64,000 nt of DNA from Litoribaculum gwangyangense (GTDB lineage: Bacteria > Bacteroidota > Bacteroidia > Flavobacteriales > Flavobacteriaceae): positions 434,001-498,000 of the forward strand of contig NZ_BAABJW010000001.1 of the NCBI RefSeq assembly GCF_039543505.1, written 5' to 3'. Every line of letters starts with the position of its first letter. The stretch's first letter is position 1. The position numbers and the translations under genes are program-made. Shown here one piece after another: positions 43,455-52,836 of this stretch. The notes below the pieces were generated by a model. The model made no database searches. It was given only the letters and a program-made list of their open reading frames with translations, and was not told the origin of the DNA.

Positions 43455-44237
43455 ATGAGAGAACTTAAACATATAAGAATCCATTTCCTTTTAGTTTTAG
43501 TAATAATAATACTGTTTCCTACAGGTTTGTTTTCACAGGAAGAAAAACCTCTTAAAGTATTATTTGTAGGTAATAGTTTTACCTTTTTCTGGAATATGCC
43601 TCAATTGGTAAAAGCTATGGGTGAGTTTCAAGGAGTTTCTTTAGATATCCATCAATCTACAGTAGGAGGAAGTAATTTAAAACAGCATTGGAATGAAGAA
43701 AAAGGAACACTTACTAGAAAACTTTTAAAAGAAAAAAAATGGGATTATGTAATTCTTGGTGACCACAGTTTAAGTACTATTGAGGCACCTGAACGTTTTG
43801 ATGAATATGCAAAAAAGTTTTCTGATTTAGTTCGTTCTATTGGTGCTGAACCTCTATTCTATCTTACTTGGGCATATAAATCTAATCCTTTAATGCAACC
43901 TACAATCACAAAAGGTTACTTAGACTTAGCAAATAAATTAAATGCTAAAGTAATTCCCGTTGGTCCTATTTGGATGAGGGCTAGAGAGCTTAGACCTGAT
44001 TTAAATTTTTATTTTGATGATAAACATCCGTCATATGATGGAAGTTATTTAATAGCTTTAATTTTTTATAAGACACTTACAGGAAAATCCATTGCCGACA
44101 TACCTCATAGAGTAACAACTTTTGATAAAGATGGAGAAAAGCTATACCTATCTTTTGTGTTAGAAGAAAATTCGTTGTTCTTTAAACAACTCGTTGAAGA
44201 GTCTAATATTGAATCTATCAAAACAGAAAAGGAATGA
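43455..44237 (+). CDS. Exported SGNH-type hydrolase
   Basis: A 260-residue protein with a hydrophobic signal (11-27) and an SGNH/GDSL fold. The nucleophile Ser41 lies in FVGNSFTF, a glycine block in VGGSNLKQHW, and the Asp188-x-x-His191 pair in FYFDDKHPSYDG. SGNH enzymes are esterases, lipases or carbohydrate acetyl-esterases. The export signal and the place directly after SusD (15 bases) suggest it removes ester groups from the imported substrate in the periplasm. It overlaps the transporter gene by 4 bases (ATGA). The natural ester is not known. Confidence 0.85.
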   Translation: MRELKHIRIHFLLVLVIIILFPTGLFSQEEKPLKVLFVGNSFTFFWNMPQLVKAMGEFQGVSLDIHQSTVGGSNLKQHWNEEKGTLTRKLLKEKKWDYVILGDHSLSTIEAPERFDEYAKKFSDLVRSIGAEPLFYLTWAYKSNPLMQPTITKGYLDLANKLNAKVIPVGPIWMRARELRPDLNFYFDDKHPSYDGSYLIALIFYKTLTGKSIADIPHRVTTFDKDGEKLYLSFVLEENSLFFKQLVEESNIESIKTEKE

Positions 44238-45703
44238 AGTCGATACAAAAAAGTATTTTTTTAATCTCTGGACCTTTACTGTTTGTTTTATTACAGTGTT
44301 TTGATCCACCAGTTGGTATGCCAGACAAAGCATATGACTTACTTTCAATAACCTTATGGATGGCCTTATGGTGGGTTACTGAATCTGTTCCAATATCTGT
44401 AACAGCACTTCTACCCATAATATTATTTCCAATGACTGGAGCTATTGATTTAGAAACCACTACAGCTTCATTTGGACATAAATACATATTTCTTTACATG
44501 GGTGGTTTTATGCTGGCTATTGCAATTGAAAAGTGGAATTTACATAAACGTATCGCTTTAAATATTATTAAAATAATAGGCACTAACGTCTCTAAAATTA
44601 TTTTAGGGTTTATGGTAGCCACAGCGTTTTTATCTATGTGGATATCTAATACAGCAACAGCTGTAATGATGTTACCAATAGGAATGTCCATAGTGACTCA
44701 ACTTCAAGATAATCCAAACACCGAAGAAAACGAGAATTTAATTTTTGGTAAAGCACTTATGCTAAGTATTGCTTATAGCGCCTCAATAGGTGGTATGGCA
44801 ACACTTATAGGCACACCTCCAAATTTAGTGTTTGCTGGGTATGTCGAAGAGGTTTATGGTATTGAAATCACATTTTTGCAATGGTTAAAATTTGGATTAC
44901 CAATAGCTATTCCATTATTATTGGTAGCATGGATTTATTTAACAAAATTTGCTTTTAAGTTTAAGCAAAAAGAATTCCCTGGTGGAAAAAACGAAATTAA
45001 TAGGCTATTATTAGCTATCGGACCAATGAAACAAGAAGAAAAAATTGTTTCTATAATTTTTATTTTAACAGCGTTTTGCTGGATTACCAGATCGTTTATT
45101 TTACAGAAATTTTTTCCTTTTATAGACGATACTATAATAGCTATAGCTGCAGGGATATTATTATTTATTGTTCCGGCTAGCGATTTCAAAAAACGTCTTA
45201 TTACGTGGGAAGATGCTGTAAAATTACCTTGGGGAATTATTCTGTTATTTGGTGGAGGTATGGCTCTAGCTGCAGGATTTCAAATTACAGGACTAGCCGC
45301 ATGGTTAGGTTCTCAAATGTCTATGCTTCAAGGTTTATCGCTTCTTTTATTGGTGCTTGTAATCATTACTTTGGTTAACTTCTTTACTGAGTTTACATCA
45401 AATTTAGCAACTACGGCTATGCTGTTGCCGATTTTGGCTCCTATAGCAATTTCATTAAATACGAATCCCTATATTCTCATGGTGTCATGTACCATAGCTG
45501 CTTCATGTGCATTTATGATGCCAGTTGCAACTCCTCCAAATGCGGTAGTATTTGGATCGGGTTATCTAAGAATACCCGATATGATAAAATCTGGGGTCTG
45601 GATGAATATTTTGTCAATAATATTTTTAACGGTAATGGTGTATTTTTTACTACCTATAATATGGGATTTTAATCCCAGCGATTTCAAAGAATTCATAAGA
45701 TAA
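44234..45703 (+). CDS. SLC13/DASS-family sodium-coupled carboxylate transporter
   Basis: A 489-residue inner membrane transporter with 11-12 hydrophobic segments. Both sodium/carboxylate motifs of the divalent anion:sodium symporter family are present: SNTATAVMMLPI (138-149) in the first half and TSNLATTAMLLPI in the second. The family imports succinate, malate, citrate and similar acids with sodium ions. An ATGA overlap couples it to the SGNH hydrolase gene. In this run it is the only inner-membrane importer, implying the final product of outer-membrane uptake and hydrolysis is an organic acid. Exact substrate cannot be told from sequence. Confidence 0.93.
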   Translation: MKSIQKSIFLISGPLLFVLLQCFDPPVGMPDKAYDLLSITLWMALWWVTESVPISVTALLPIILFPMTGAIDLETTTASFGHKYIFLYMGGFMLAIAIEKWNLHKRIALNIIKIIGTNVSKIILGFMVATAFLSMWISNTATAVMMLPIGMSIVTQLQDNPNTEENENLIFGKALMLSIAYSASIGGMATLIGTPPNLVFAGYVEEVYGIEITFLQWLKFGLPIAIPLLLVAWIYLTKFAFKFKQKEFPGGKNEINRLLLAIGPMKQEEKIVSIIFILTAFCWITRSFILQKFFPFIDDTIIAIAAGILLFIVPASDFKKRLITWEDAVKLPWGIILLFGGGMALAAGFQITGLAAWLGSQMSMLQGLSLLLLVLVIITLVNFFTEFTSNLATTAMLLPILAPIAISLNTNPYILMVSCTIAASCAFMMPVATPPNAVVFGSGYLRIPDMIKSGVWMNILSIIFLTVMVYFLLPIIWDFNPSDFKEFIR

Positions 45704-45740
45704 AAAGAAACCTATAATAAAACGTAAAACTAAACATATC

Positions 45741-47516
45741 ATGAAGATTATTAAAAAAATTTCTGTTTACATGCTTATCCCAATGGTATTTCTTACAATA
45801 TTTTTAGTAGGATGTGATAAAGATGATGATGGTTCTATTGTTGATAACACATTAATAGTTATGGTAAAAACTATTAATGATATTAAATTTGATAATGGTA
45901 TTGAAAATGTAAATGTAAATGCAAGTATTGAAATTATTTTTTCTCATACTTTAAATACAGAATTATTTACCTCATCATTAAAACTCAATTCTGACTCTGG
46001 AAATGTTGATTATTCTCTAATTTTTTCAAATACTAACTCAACAATAACTTTAACTCCAAATACACCATTGGCCTACGAAAGTAGATATACTCTAACATTG
46101 CCTGCTGGAGATTATGGCTTAGCTGGAGAATCATTTAAAGAAGCCTTGTCATTGAGTTTTACAACCGCACCATTTGTGCCTCCTGTACTAAGTTTATCTA
46201 GTGATAAATTAGAATTAGAAGAAAACTCTGATACAGCAACCATAACAATAAGTTTAGATAAGGCCTCACAAGATGATGTGACAGCTACGATCGAAATAAG
46301 TGGTACTGCAACAGATACGGAAGATTATAATATTTCAGGAAGTTTAAATATATCCATCCCTGCAGGAAGCACGTCAACATCAATCTTGTTGACTTCTATA
46401 TTAGATAGTGAAAATGAGGGTGATGAAACCATCATATTATCATTAACTAACGTTGTTAATGCTAATAATAGTTCTCAAAATCTTACAATCATTCTTAAAG
46501 AACAATTACCTGCTATTTCATTAAAGGGCGTCATGGCCTTAACATGGGATGGCTCTGGCACTAATGATGGAAAGGCCATTCATTTAATTGCCAATCAAGA
46601 TATAGCAGATTTGAGCGTTTACGGCCTTGGGGTAGCTAATAATGGAGGAGGTACCGATGGATTGGAATATTCATTCCCAGTGCAATCTGTTTCTGCAGGC
46701 GATGATATCCTTGTAGCCAGAGAACCAGCCTTGTTATCAACCTATTTTGGTGATTGCGCCAACGAATTTGAACATATCTTTCAAGCTAATACTTCAATTA
46801 GCCAAAATGGAGATGACGCGATTGAATTATTTAGTGAAACAACAGTAATTGAAACCTATGGCGATGCTGATGTTGACGGAACTGGTGAAGTATGGGAATA
46901 CACAGGCTCTTGGGCCTATAAGTTTGATGGAGTTTGGACCTACGGGGGTATTGATTGTTCTATTGGCTCTACAACCACACAAAGTTCAAGTTGTGTATAC
47001 CCCATTTGCGCACAACCTTTAATACTTCAAGGTGTTATGGCCATACTATGGGATGGAAGCGGTGTTAACGGTGGTAAGGCAGTTCATTTAAAAGCCCAAA
47101 AAAATATTGCCGACTTAAGCATTTACAGCATTGGTGTTGCCAATAATGGCGGAGGAACAGACGGTATAGAATTTACATTCCCCGCTATATCTGTTTCAGA
47201 AGGAGAAGATATTTTGCTGGCAAGAGAAACAGCTACAATTGCTAGCTACTTTGGGGCTTGTATTAACACGTTTGAGCATATTATTGAATCTGGTTCAATG
47301 AATCAAAATGGAGATGATGCTATAGAACTTTTTGAGGGTAATGATGTGATTGAAACTTATGGAGATGCAAACGTTGATGGTACTGGCCAAAGTTGGGAAT
47401 ATGCAGGTTCATGGGCCTATAAACTAAATGGGAATTGGATAACAGGCGGCGTAGATTGTGCCGCTGGATCCACCTCCACCCAAAGTTCATCTTGTGCTTA
47501 TCCTCAGTGTGATTAA
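45741..47516 (+). CDS. Lipoprotein with Ig-like, Calx-beta and two lamin-tail-like domains
   Basis: A 591-residue surface lipoprotein (lipobox FLVGC, Cys25). Domain order: an SbsA-type Ig-like domain (about 38-143), a Calx-beta domain (about 149-252, with DTEDYNISGSLNISIPAG and EGDETIILSL), then two near-duplicate modules at about 257-424 and 427-591. Each module has GVMAxxWDGSG, GVANNGGGTDG, NGDDAIELF, VDGTG, WEYxGSWAYK and paired cysteines, a pattern I associate with lamin-tail-domain proteins. No catalytic site is seen; substrate binding or surface display is plausible. It is the fifth gene of the SusCD run. Confidence 0.82.
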   Translation: MKIIKKISVYMLIPMVFLTIFLVGCDKDDDGSIVDNTLIVMVKTINDIKFDNGIENVNVNASIEIIFSHTLNTELFTSSLKLNSDSGNVDYSLIFSNTNSTITLTPNTPLAYESRYTLTLPAGDYGLAGESFKEALSLSFTTAPFVPPVLSLSSDKLELEENSDTATITISLDKASQDDVTATIEISGTATDTEDYNISGSLNISIPAGSTSTSILLTSILDSENEGDETIILSLTNVVNANNSSQNLTIILKEQLPAISLKGVMALTWDGSGTNDGKAIHLIANQDIADLSVYGLGVANNGGGTDGLEYSFPVQSVSAGDDILVAREPALLSTYFGDCANEFEHIFQANTSISQNGDDAIELFSETTVIETYGDADVDGTGEVWEYTGSWAYKFDGVWTYGGIDCSIGSTTTQSSSCVYPICAQPLILQGVMAILWDGSGVNGGKAVHLKAQKNIADLSIYSIGVANNGGGTDGIEFTFPAISVSEGEDILLARETATIASYFGACINTFEHIIESGSMNQNGDDAIELFEGNDVIETYGDANVDGTGQSWEYAGSWAYKLNGNWITGGVDCAAGSTSTQSSSCAYPQCD

Positions 47517-47579
47517 TTTTGAATTATGCGCTTTTACATGTTTCCATTTTATAGTTACCTTAAAAAAAATAAATACTTT

Positions 47580-48956
47580 ATGAATACAACAAGAACTATT
47601 TTTAAAAAAGTCAGTGTCTTTTTAATGGTTTTATCATTGACATTCTTGGTGAGCTGTAATGATGATGACAATGATTTGTTGTCACTATCCATATTATCTA
47701 TATCAGCAAATGGCACCCCTCTTGAAGATGGATCTTTAAATATTCCTTTAAATTCTGTTATAGATGTGGCTTTTTCATCGGAAATTGTCCCTTCTAAATT
47801 TGAAGGATTGCTTTCCATAACAAATGGGTCTTCTAATCTTGAATATACGGTTTCATATTCAAATGCTTCCACAAAAGCGACTATAAGTCTTGCTCAAATG
47901 GATGTTAATACTTCGTATAGCCTATCTATACAAGCAGGCAATTTAGGCCCAAACGGAGAACTTTTTAAAGGTGGGCTGGAGATATCATTTGTGACTAATT
48001 TAGGCAAAACACCTTGTTTGAACGGAAGCAGTGCTTGTATACAAAAAATGAAGCTTGTGAATGGGTCTGGTGCGGAATTTAATTTTGATATGTATAGCAA
48101 TTATGATTTTATTGATGATACACAATTTACATATAATTCCATAAATCAATTAGTTATTGTTGTACATGGTTTAACAAGAAATGCTGACGAGTATTTCTCA
48201 TACATGGGTAACTCTTTGAAGAGCATAAATAAGGAAGAAACGACATTGCTTGTATCGCCTTATTTTAAAGACAATGCAGCTGCAACTGGTAGTGATTTAT
48301 ATTGGGATACTAGATGGAGAGAAGGTGCCAATTCAGGCAATACATCTGCTTCTATAAGCTCATTTACAGTTATTGATTCGGTTATTGATAAAGTCCTTGC
48401 TTCTGGTAATTTCCCTAATTTAAATACTGTTTTTGTAATTGGTCACTCATCTGGTGCGGCTTTTGCTCAACATTATGCTTTAGCTAACAAATCCGAAAAT
48501 TCATTTCCGGAAATTAACTTTGAATATGGCATTGCCAATAATCAATATTTTTATTATCCTGACGGATTGAGATATGATGAAACCACGCAACAATTTGTAA
48601 CCCCCATAGGATGTTCTGGGTATGACTTTTGGCCTTACGGATATCAATTTGCTGTACCTTATCTTAGTGGTATTGAGCAATCTGTTATAACAGAGCAACA
48701 AGTTACCAGAAATACCACTTATTTGTTGGGCAGTAATGATACCTCCACTGTAGGCTCTTTAAACACCTCGGAATGTCAAGCAGTGCTATTAGGCGAAAAC
48801 CGATTAAAACGAGGCGAAAACATGTTTTTATATATGGAAACATTCTATCCCACGACCAACAATCATAAAAAAATTATTGTTAATAATGTGGGTCATGATG
48901 CCAATAGCATGTTTAATTCCTCTGAATTTAAGCAGTATATAATTGATAATCAATAA
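47580..48956 (+). CDS. Alpha/beta-hydrolase esterase lipoprotein with an Ig-like domain
   Basis: A 458-residue lipoprotein (lipobox FLVSC, Cys26). I start at the ATG at 47580, which opens the signal peptide directly; the longer frame adds 18 residues. Residues about 35-140 form an SbsA-type Ig-like domain like that of the preceding gene. The catalytic alpha/beta-hydrolase part has the oxyanion loop VVHGLTRNADEY (195-206), nucleophile Ser290 in GHSSG and a histidine in NVGHDANSMF. It resembles feruloyl-esterase and polyhydroxybutyrate-depolymerase-type enzymes. An outer-membrane esterase beside SusCD would open ester bonds before import. Substrate is unknown. Confidence 0.85.
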   Translation: MNTTRTIFKKVSVFLMVLSLTFLVSCNDDDNDLLSLSILSISANGTPLEDGSLNIPLNSVIDVAFSSEIVPSKFEGLLSITNGSSNLEYTVSYSNASTKATISLAQMDVNTSYSLSIQAGNLGPNGELFKGGLEISFVTNLGKTPCLNGSSACIQKMKLVNGSGAEFNFDMYSNYDFIDDTQFTYNSINQLVIVVHGLTRNADEYFSYMGNSLKSINKEETTLLVSPYFKDNAAATGSDLYWDTRWREGANSGNTSASISSFTVIDSVIDKVLASGNFPNLNTVFVIGHSSGAAFAQHYALANKSENSFPEINFEYGIANNQYFYYPDGLRYDETTQQFVTPIGCSGYDFWPYGYQFAVPYLSGIEQSVITEQQVTRNTTYLLGSNDTSTVGSLNTSECQAVLLGENRLKRGENMFLYMETFYPTTNNHKKIIVNNVGHDANSMFNSSEFKQYIIDNQ

Positions 48957-49051
48957 TTAAAAAATTAATAGTTATTCTTATTTTTAGTAACTTTAAATGA
49001 ACATACTCCCTAAATCATTTTTTATAACCTATTAACTAAACAATTATAATT

Positions 49052-49939
49052 ATGAAAAAACTTTACGTTTTATTTATTTTAACAGGCATGTCCTCATTAC
49101 TATTTGGACAAAACGCCACTATAACAAAGGTTATTGAAACACCTTGTTCTTCTCCTTTTATTAAAACGGTTGAAATTGCTGTAACTGGAACTATTGATTT
49201 TGCAAATGATGATATCCAATTACGTTATAGCCAAAATGGAAATGGATTTGACCCAAGTGGCGACAATTCGGCTCCAAATTTAATTGATATCTCAGGCCTT
49301 GGAGTTCAAACCAATACCTATGTATACATAATTAGGGACTTAGCATTAATGCAAGCCGATTTTCCTAATGCAGGAATCACGTCATCAAATTCAGTTATTG
49401 TTAGTACTGCTACTAATGGAAATGATGCTTATCAACTTGCCAAGACAGATGGCACTGTTATTAGTCAATTTGGTGTTGACTTAGAAGATGGAACAGGGAA
49501 ACCTTGGGAACATGGAGATGCCTTTGCTGAAAGAAAAGCTGGAACTACAGAAACAGGTACATTCGTTATTAGTGATTGGAACATATCTGCTTTAAATTTT
49601 TTAGATGATTATGGCAATTGTGCTAAATCTAGTATGTTTGTTGGCGCTTTGTATGAAACAGTAATTACTTTAGGTTCATGGAAAACATTATCTAATTCTA
49701 GTTATTCAAAATCTGAATTATCTATTTTTCCAAACCCTGTAAACAACGGTCTTGTTAACATTAAGTCTAATTTATCTGGAGACAAAAACATAGAGTTGTT
49801 TGATGTCATGGGAAGAAGTGTAATTAACACTAAATTAAATACAGATGTATTAGATGTTCGCTCTTTAGGCTCTGGTTTATACCTTTTAAAGGTTACAATA
49901 GAAGATCGTTCTTCAATAAATAAAATACTAATTAAGTAG
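49052..49939 (+). CDS. T9SS type A sorting-domain protein with a lamin-tail-like domain
   Basis: A 295-residue exported protein: signal peptide (1-19, ending LLFGQ), a lamin-tail-like domain (about 20-190, with NGNDAYQL, DGTGKPWEHGDAFAER), and a C-terminal type A sorting domain (about 222-295, LSIFPNPVNNG ... LGSGLYLLKV). The sorting domain directs it through the type IX system to the surface. Its middle domain shares the DGTG-x-x-WE pattern with both modules of the lipoprotein at 45741. It is the last gene of the run before the terminator at 49957. Confidence 0.88.
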   Translation: MKKLYVLFILTGMSSLLFGQNATITKVIETPCSSPFIKTVEIAVTGTIDFANDDIQLRYSQNGNGFDPSGDNSAPNLIDISGLGVQTNTYVYIIRDLALMQADFPNAGITSSNSVIVSTATNGNDAYQLAKTDGTVISQFGVDLEDGTGKPWEHGDAFAERKAGTTETGTFVISDWNISALNFLDDYGNCAKSSMFVGALYETVITLGSWKTLSNSSYSKSELSIFPNPVNNGLVNIKSNLSGDKNIELFDVMGRSVINTKLNTDVLDVRSLGSGLYLLKVTIEDRSSINKILIK

Positions 49940-49956
49940 TGAAATATTATTATTAT

Positions 49957-49992
49957 AAAAAAAGCATTTTAGTTTCCTAAAATGCTTTTTTT
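49957..49992 (+). terminator. Intrinsic terminator closing the SusCD run
   Basis: A perfect stem GCATTTTAG / CTAAAATGC with a TTTC loop (49973-49976), flanked by seven A and seven T. It is 17 bases past the last CDS and also faces the minus-strand tRNA. Confidence 0.92.
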
Positions 49993-50043
49993 GTTTAAAC
50001 CCTTAATAATGTTTGTGTTAAATAAACATTTATTGATAAATTG

Positions 50044-50117
50044 TGGAGAAGATCGGGCTCGAACCGACGACCTCTTGACTGCCAGTCAAGCGCTCTAGCC
50101 AACTGAGCTACATCCCC
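50044..50117 (-). tRNA. tRNA-Ala (anticodon GGC)
   Basis: A 74-base cloverleaf on the minus strand. The anticodon arm is CTTGA-CTGGCAG-TCAAG with anticodon GGC. The T arm is GTCGG-TTCGAGC-CCGAT. The acceptor stem GGGGATG / CTTCTCC has the G3-U70 wobble, the identity element of alanine tRNA, and one internal mismatch (position 6-67). The CCA end is not encoded. It follows the universal stress protein gene by 6 bases on the same strand. Confidence 0.95.
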
Positions 50118-50123
50118 ATTTTC

Positions 50124-50918
50124 TTATTTCAAGCCTCTTAAAACCAATACAGGAATATTGCTTGAAAAATCTTTTTTCAAAATTACATTATTTTCCCATT
50201 TTTGAGCAAAAAATCCTCTTTTTCGTCTCACTACACAAAGCATATCTGGATTTATGGATTGTAAATGCTGTAATACCCCTTGAAAGGTCGTAGCATTTTC
50301 TGTTTTGGTAACCTTATCTACAATATCTTTTATTTCTTTTTTCAGTTCAAAATCACCTTTATTGTAAAACGGCGTTTTCACCAACAATAAGTTCACTATA
50401 GCTTTAAAATGGCTTTTTACAGAAATTAAAGGTTCAAGTGCATTGTTCTTTTTGATAATTGCCGATTTTACTGCAAACAATATATTGGTAACAGGTTTAA
50501 ACTTATAGCCTTCTGGTACAATAAGAGAGGGTAATTGGGTTTGCTTGATAATTTTGCCCGACGTTTTCCCTAAAAAAACCTCTTCCCTTATGGAGTTCGT
50601 TCTAGGTTCAATCAATATCAAATCAATATCGGCAGCTTTACAGGCCAGCTCTAAAGTATCAATAAGTTTTCCTTTTAAAACTTTTACGGTAATATCTACG
50701 CCTTTCGTATCTAATTTTGATATCAAATCGTTTAAATAAGCCAAACTTTCTCTCTCAATAATATGATTTACCTTAATCATCGTTCCAGCTTTTGTATATA
50801 CATTGTAAACTTGTACCACAAAAAGTTTTGAACCAAAGGATTTGGCGAAATCTACTGCATATTGCAAATGGCTTGATGCATTTTTAGAAGACCCAACAGG
50901 AACTAAAATATTCTTCAT
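50124..50918 (-). CDS. Universal stress protein family protein
   Basis: A 264-residue two-domain UspA-like protein. The first domain (1-140) has the N-terminal strand KNILVPVGSS and a truncated nucleotide loop (LGKTSGKIIKQTQLPSLIVPE). The second (about 145-262) is more divergent, ending in the strand IPVLVLRG. The canonical GxxG(9)GS ATP loop is degenerate, so ATP binding is uncertain. The role would be stress response, by family only. It is divergent from the GNAT gene and reads towards tRNA-Ala, with which it may share a transcript. Confidence 0.85.
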   Translation of the reverse strand: MKNILVPVGSSKNASSHLQYAVDFAKSFGSKLFVVQVYNVYTKAGTMIKVNHIIERESLAYLNDLISKLDTKGVDITVKVLKGKLIDTLELACKAADIDLILIEPRTNSIREEVFLGKTSGKIIKQTQLPSLIVPEGYKFKPVTNILFAVKSAIIKKNNALEPLISVKSHFKAIVNLLLVKTPFYNKGDFELKKEIKDIVDKVTKTENATTFQGVLQHLQSINPDMLCVVRRKRGFFAQKWENNVILKKDFSSNIPVLVLRGLK

Positions 50919-50975
50919 AACTATAAAGTTTAAAGCTAAATTTACAATAAATTTGAAGCAAAAGTAAACATTTAT

Positions 50976-51476
50976 ATGATTCGTAAAGCAACAGCTAAAG
51001 ATATTGATGAACTTTTAGAGATAACCAGAGCATGTGCCCGTTATATGGTAAGTAAAAATATTTTTCAATGGAACGAATATTACCCCAATAAAAAAGCCTT
51101 TTTAAAAGATTTGTCGCGAGATGAATTATATGTTATTACAATTGATAATGCTATTTCTGGTTGTATCACTATTTCAACTTTTATGGATGAAGAATATATC
51201 CCCATCCATTGGTTAACCCCAAATACAAAAAACATTTATATACATAGATTGGCCGTTCACCCAGAACAACAAGGAAAAGGTTATGCCCAAAGACTTATGG
51301 ACTATGCCGAAAATTATGCGAAACAAAATAATGTTGTTTCCATTAGGCTCGATACATTTTCACAAAACCCGAGAAACCTAAAATTTTACGAATTAAGAGG
51401 CTATATCCGTTTGGGAGAGGTTTTCTTTCCTAAACAAAGTGAATATCCCTTTTACTGTTATGAACTTGTGATTTGA
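50976..51476 (+). CDS. GNAT-family N-acetyltransferase
   Basis: A 166-residue GNAT protein. The acetyl-CoA motif A is IHRLAVHPEQQGKGYAQRLMDYA (around residues 88-110, with Q-x-x-G-x-G/A as QQGKGYA), followed by IRLDTFSQNPRNLKFYELRGY. The substrate is unknown. A TAAATTTG promoter element lies at 50948-50955, 20 bases before the ATG. It overlaps the MATE gene by 4 bases. Confidence 0.92.
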   Translation: MIRKATAKDIDELLEITRACARYMVSKNIFQWNEYYPNKKAFLKDLSRDELYVITIDNAISGCITISTFMDEEYIPIHWLTPNTKNIYIHRLAVHPEQQGKGYAQRLMDYAENYAKQNNVVSIRLDTFSQNPRNLKFYELRGYIRLGEVFFPKQSEYPFYCYELVI

Positions 51477-52807
51477 AAACAGATATCAGCCTGAAACATA
51501 TAAATAAATTGGCCATTCCCGCATTAATTTCTGGAATATCAGAGCCTATTTTATCGTTAACTGATGCTGCCATTGTTGGTAATATTAACTTCAATGCTAC
51601 GGAATCGTTGGCAGCCGTTGGTATAGTTACAACATTTTTATCCATGCTCATTTGGATTTTAGGGCAAACACGAAGTGCCATTTCATCCATAGTATCTCAA
51701 TATGTTGGCGCCAACGAATTGGATAAAATAAAAAACCTACCTGCTCAAGCTATTTTTATAATTACATCTTTAAGTCTTTTAATAATTTTAGGCACATATC
51801 CTTTTGCGAAAAGTATTTTTAAACTTTATAACGCCTCAGATTTAATTTTAAATTATTGTATTGATTATTATAGAATTCGCGTTTTTGGATTTCCTTTTAC
51901 CCTTTTCACCATAGCCGTTTTTGGTGCTTTTAGAGGTTTGCAAAACACCTATTACCCTATGATTATTGCTATATTAGGTTCTTTATTAAATATTGTCTTA
52001 GATATTGTTTTAGTTTATGGAATTGAAGGCGTTTTACCTGCAATGAATATCAAAGGAGCGGCTTATGCGAGTGTTATAGCGCAATTTTTTATGGCGCTTC
52101 TATCGGCCTATTATTTATTGAAAAAAACGGTTATTCCATTAAAAATTAGCTTTCCTTTTAATAAGGAAATTAATCGTTTCGTATTAATGATTCTCAACCT
52201 TTTTGTTAGAACCCTTGCGCTAAACGTTACGCTGTACTTTGCCAGCGCTTTTGCTACAAGTTATGGGGCTAAATACATCGCTGCTTACACTATTGCTATA
52301 AATCTTTGGTTTCTGGGGGCTTTTATAATTGATGGTTATGCCAGTGCAGGCAATATTTTGTCTGGAAAATTATTGGGAGGAAAAGAATACAGCACCTTAA
52401 TTTTGCTTAGTAACAAGCTTATTAAATACGGTATTATCTTGGGGGTTATAACCGCTAGCTTGGGTGCTGTTTTATATTACCCCATAGGAACCATATTTAC
52501 AGACGACCCTGAAGTTTTACAAGCTTTTTATTCGGTTTTTTATATTGTTTTACTCATTCAGCCTCTTTGTGCTTTGGCTTTTATTTTTGACGGTATCTTT
52601 AAAGGCTTAGGTAAAATGAAATACCTTAGAAATGTTTTATTGTTTTCAACCTTTCTGGTATTTGTACCTGTTTTGTTTTGGCTAGATTATTTAGATTATA
52701 AACTCTATGCCATTTTTATTGCGCTTACGGTTTGGATAGCTTCAAGAGGGTTTCCCCTAATCATAAAATTTAGACAAATTTTTATGCCACTCGCTAAAAA
52801 GAATTAA
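51473..52807 (+). CDS. MATE-family efflux transporter
   Basis: A 444-residue membrane protein with 12 hydrophobic segments and the MATE pattern, including PALISGISEPILSLTDAAIVG at the start and a matching second half (about 225-440). MATE proteins expel cationic drugs or metabolites using proton or sodium gradients. The start is a TTG at 51473 overlapping the GNAT stop (TTGA): the next in-frame ATG would remove most of the first helix. The overlap suggests coupled translation with the GNAT acetyltransferase. Confidence 0.92.
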   Translation: MKTDISLKHINKLAIPALISGISEPILSLTDAAIVGNINFNATESLAAVGIVTTFLSMLIWILGQTRSAISSIVSQYVGANELDKIKNLPAQAIFIITSLSLLIILGTYPFAKSIFKLYNASDLILNYCIDYYRIRVFGFPFTLFTIAVFGAFRGLQNTYYPMIIAILGSLLNIVLDIVLVYGIEGVLPAMNIKGAAYASVIAQFFMALLSAYYLLKKTVIPLKISFPFNKEINRFVLMILNLFVRTLALNVTLYFASAFATSYGAKYIAAYTIAINLWFLGAFIIDGYASAGNILSGKLLGGKEYSTLILLSNKLIKYGIILGVITASLGAVLYYPIGTIFTDDPEVLQAFYSVFYIVLLIQPLCALAFIFDGIFKGLGKMKYLRNVLLFSTFLVFVPVLFWLDYLDYKLYAIFIALTVWIASRGFPLIIKFRQIFMPLAKKN

Positions 52808-52836
52808 CTTTATTACACATTTATAAAATAAACATC

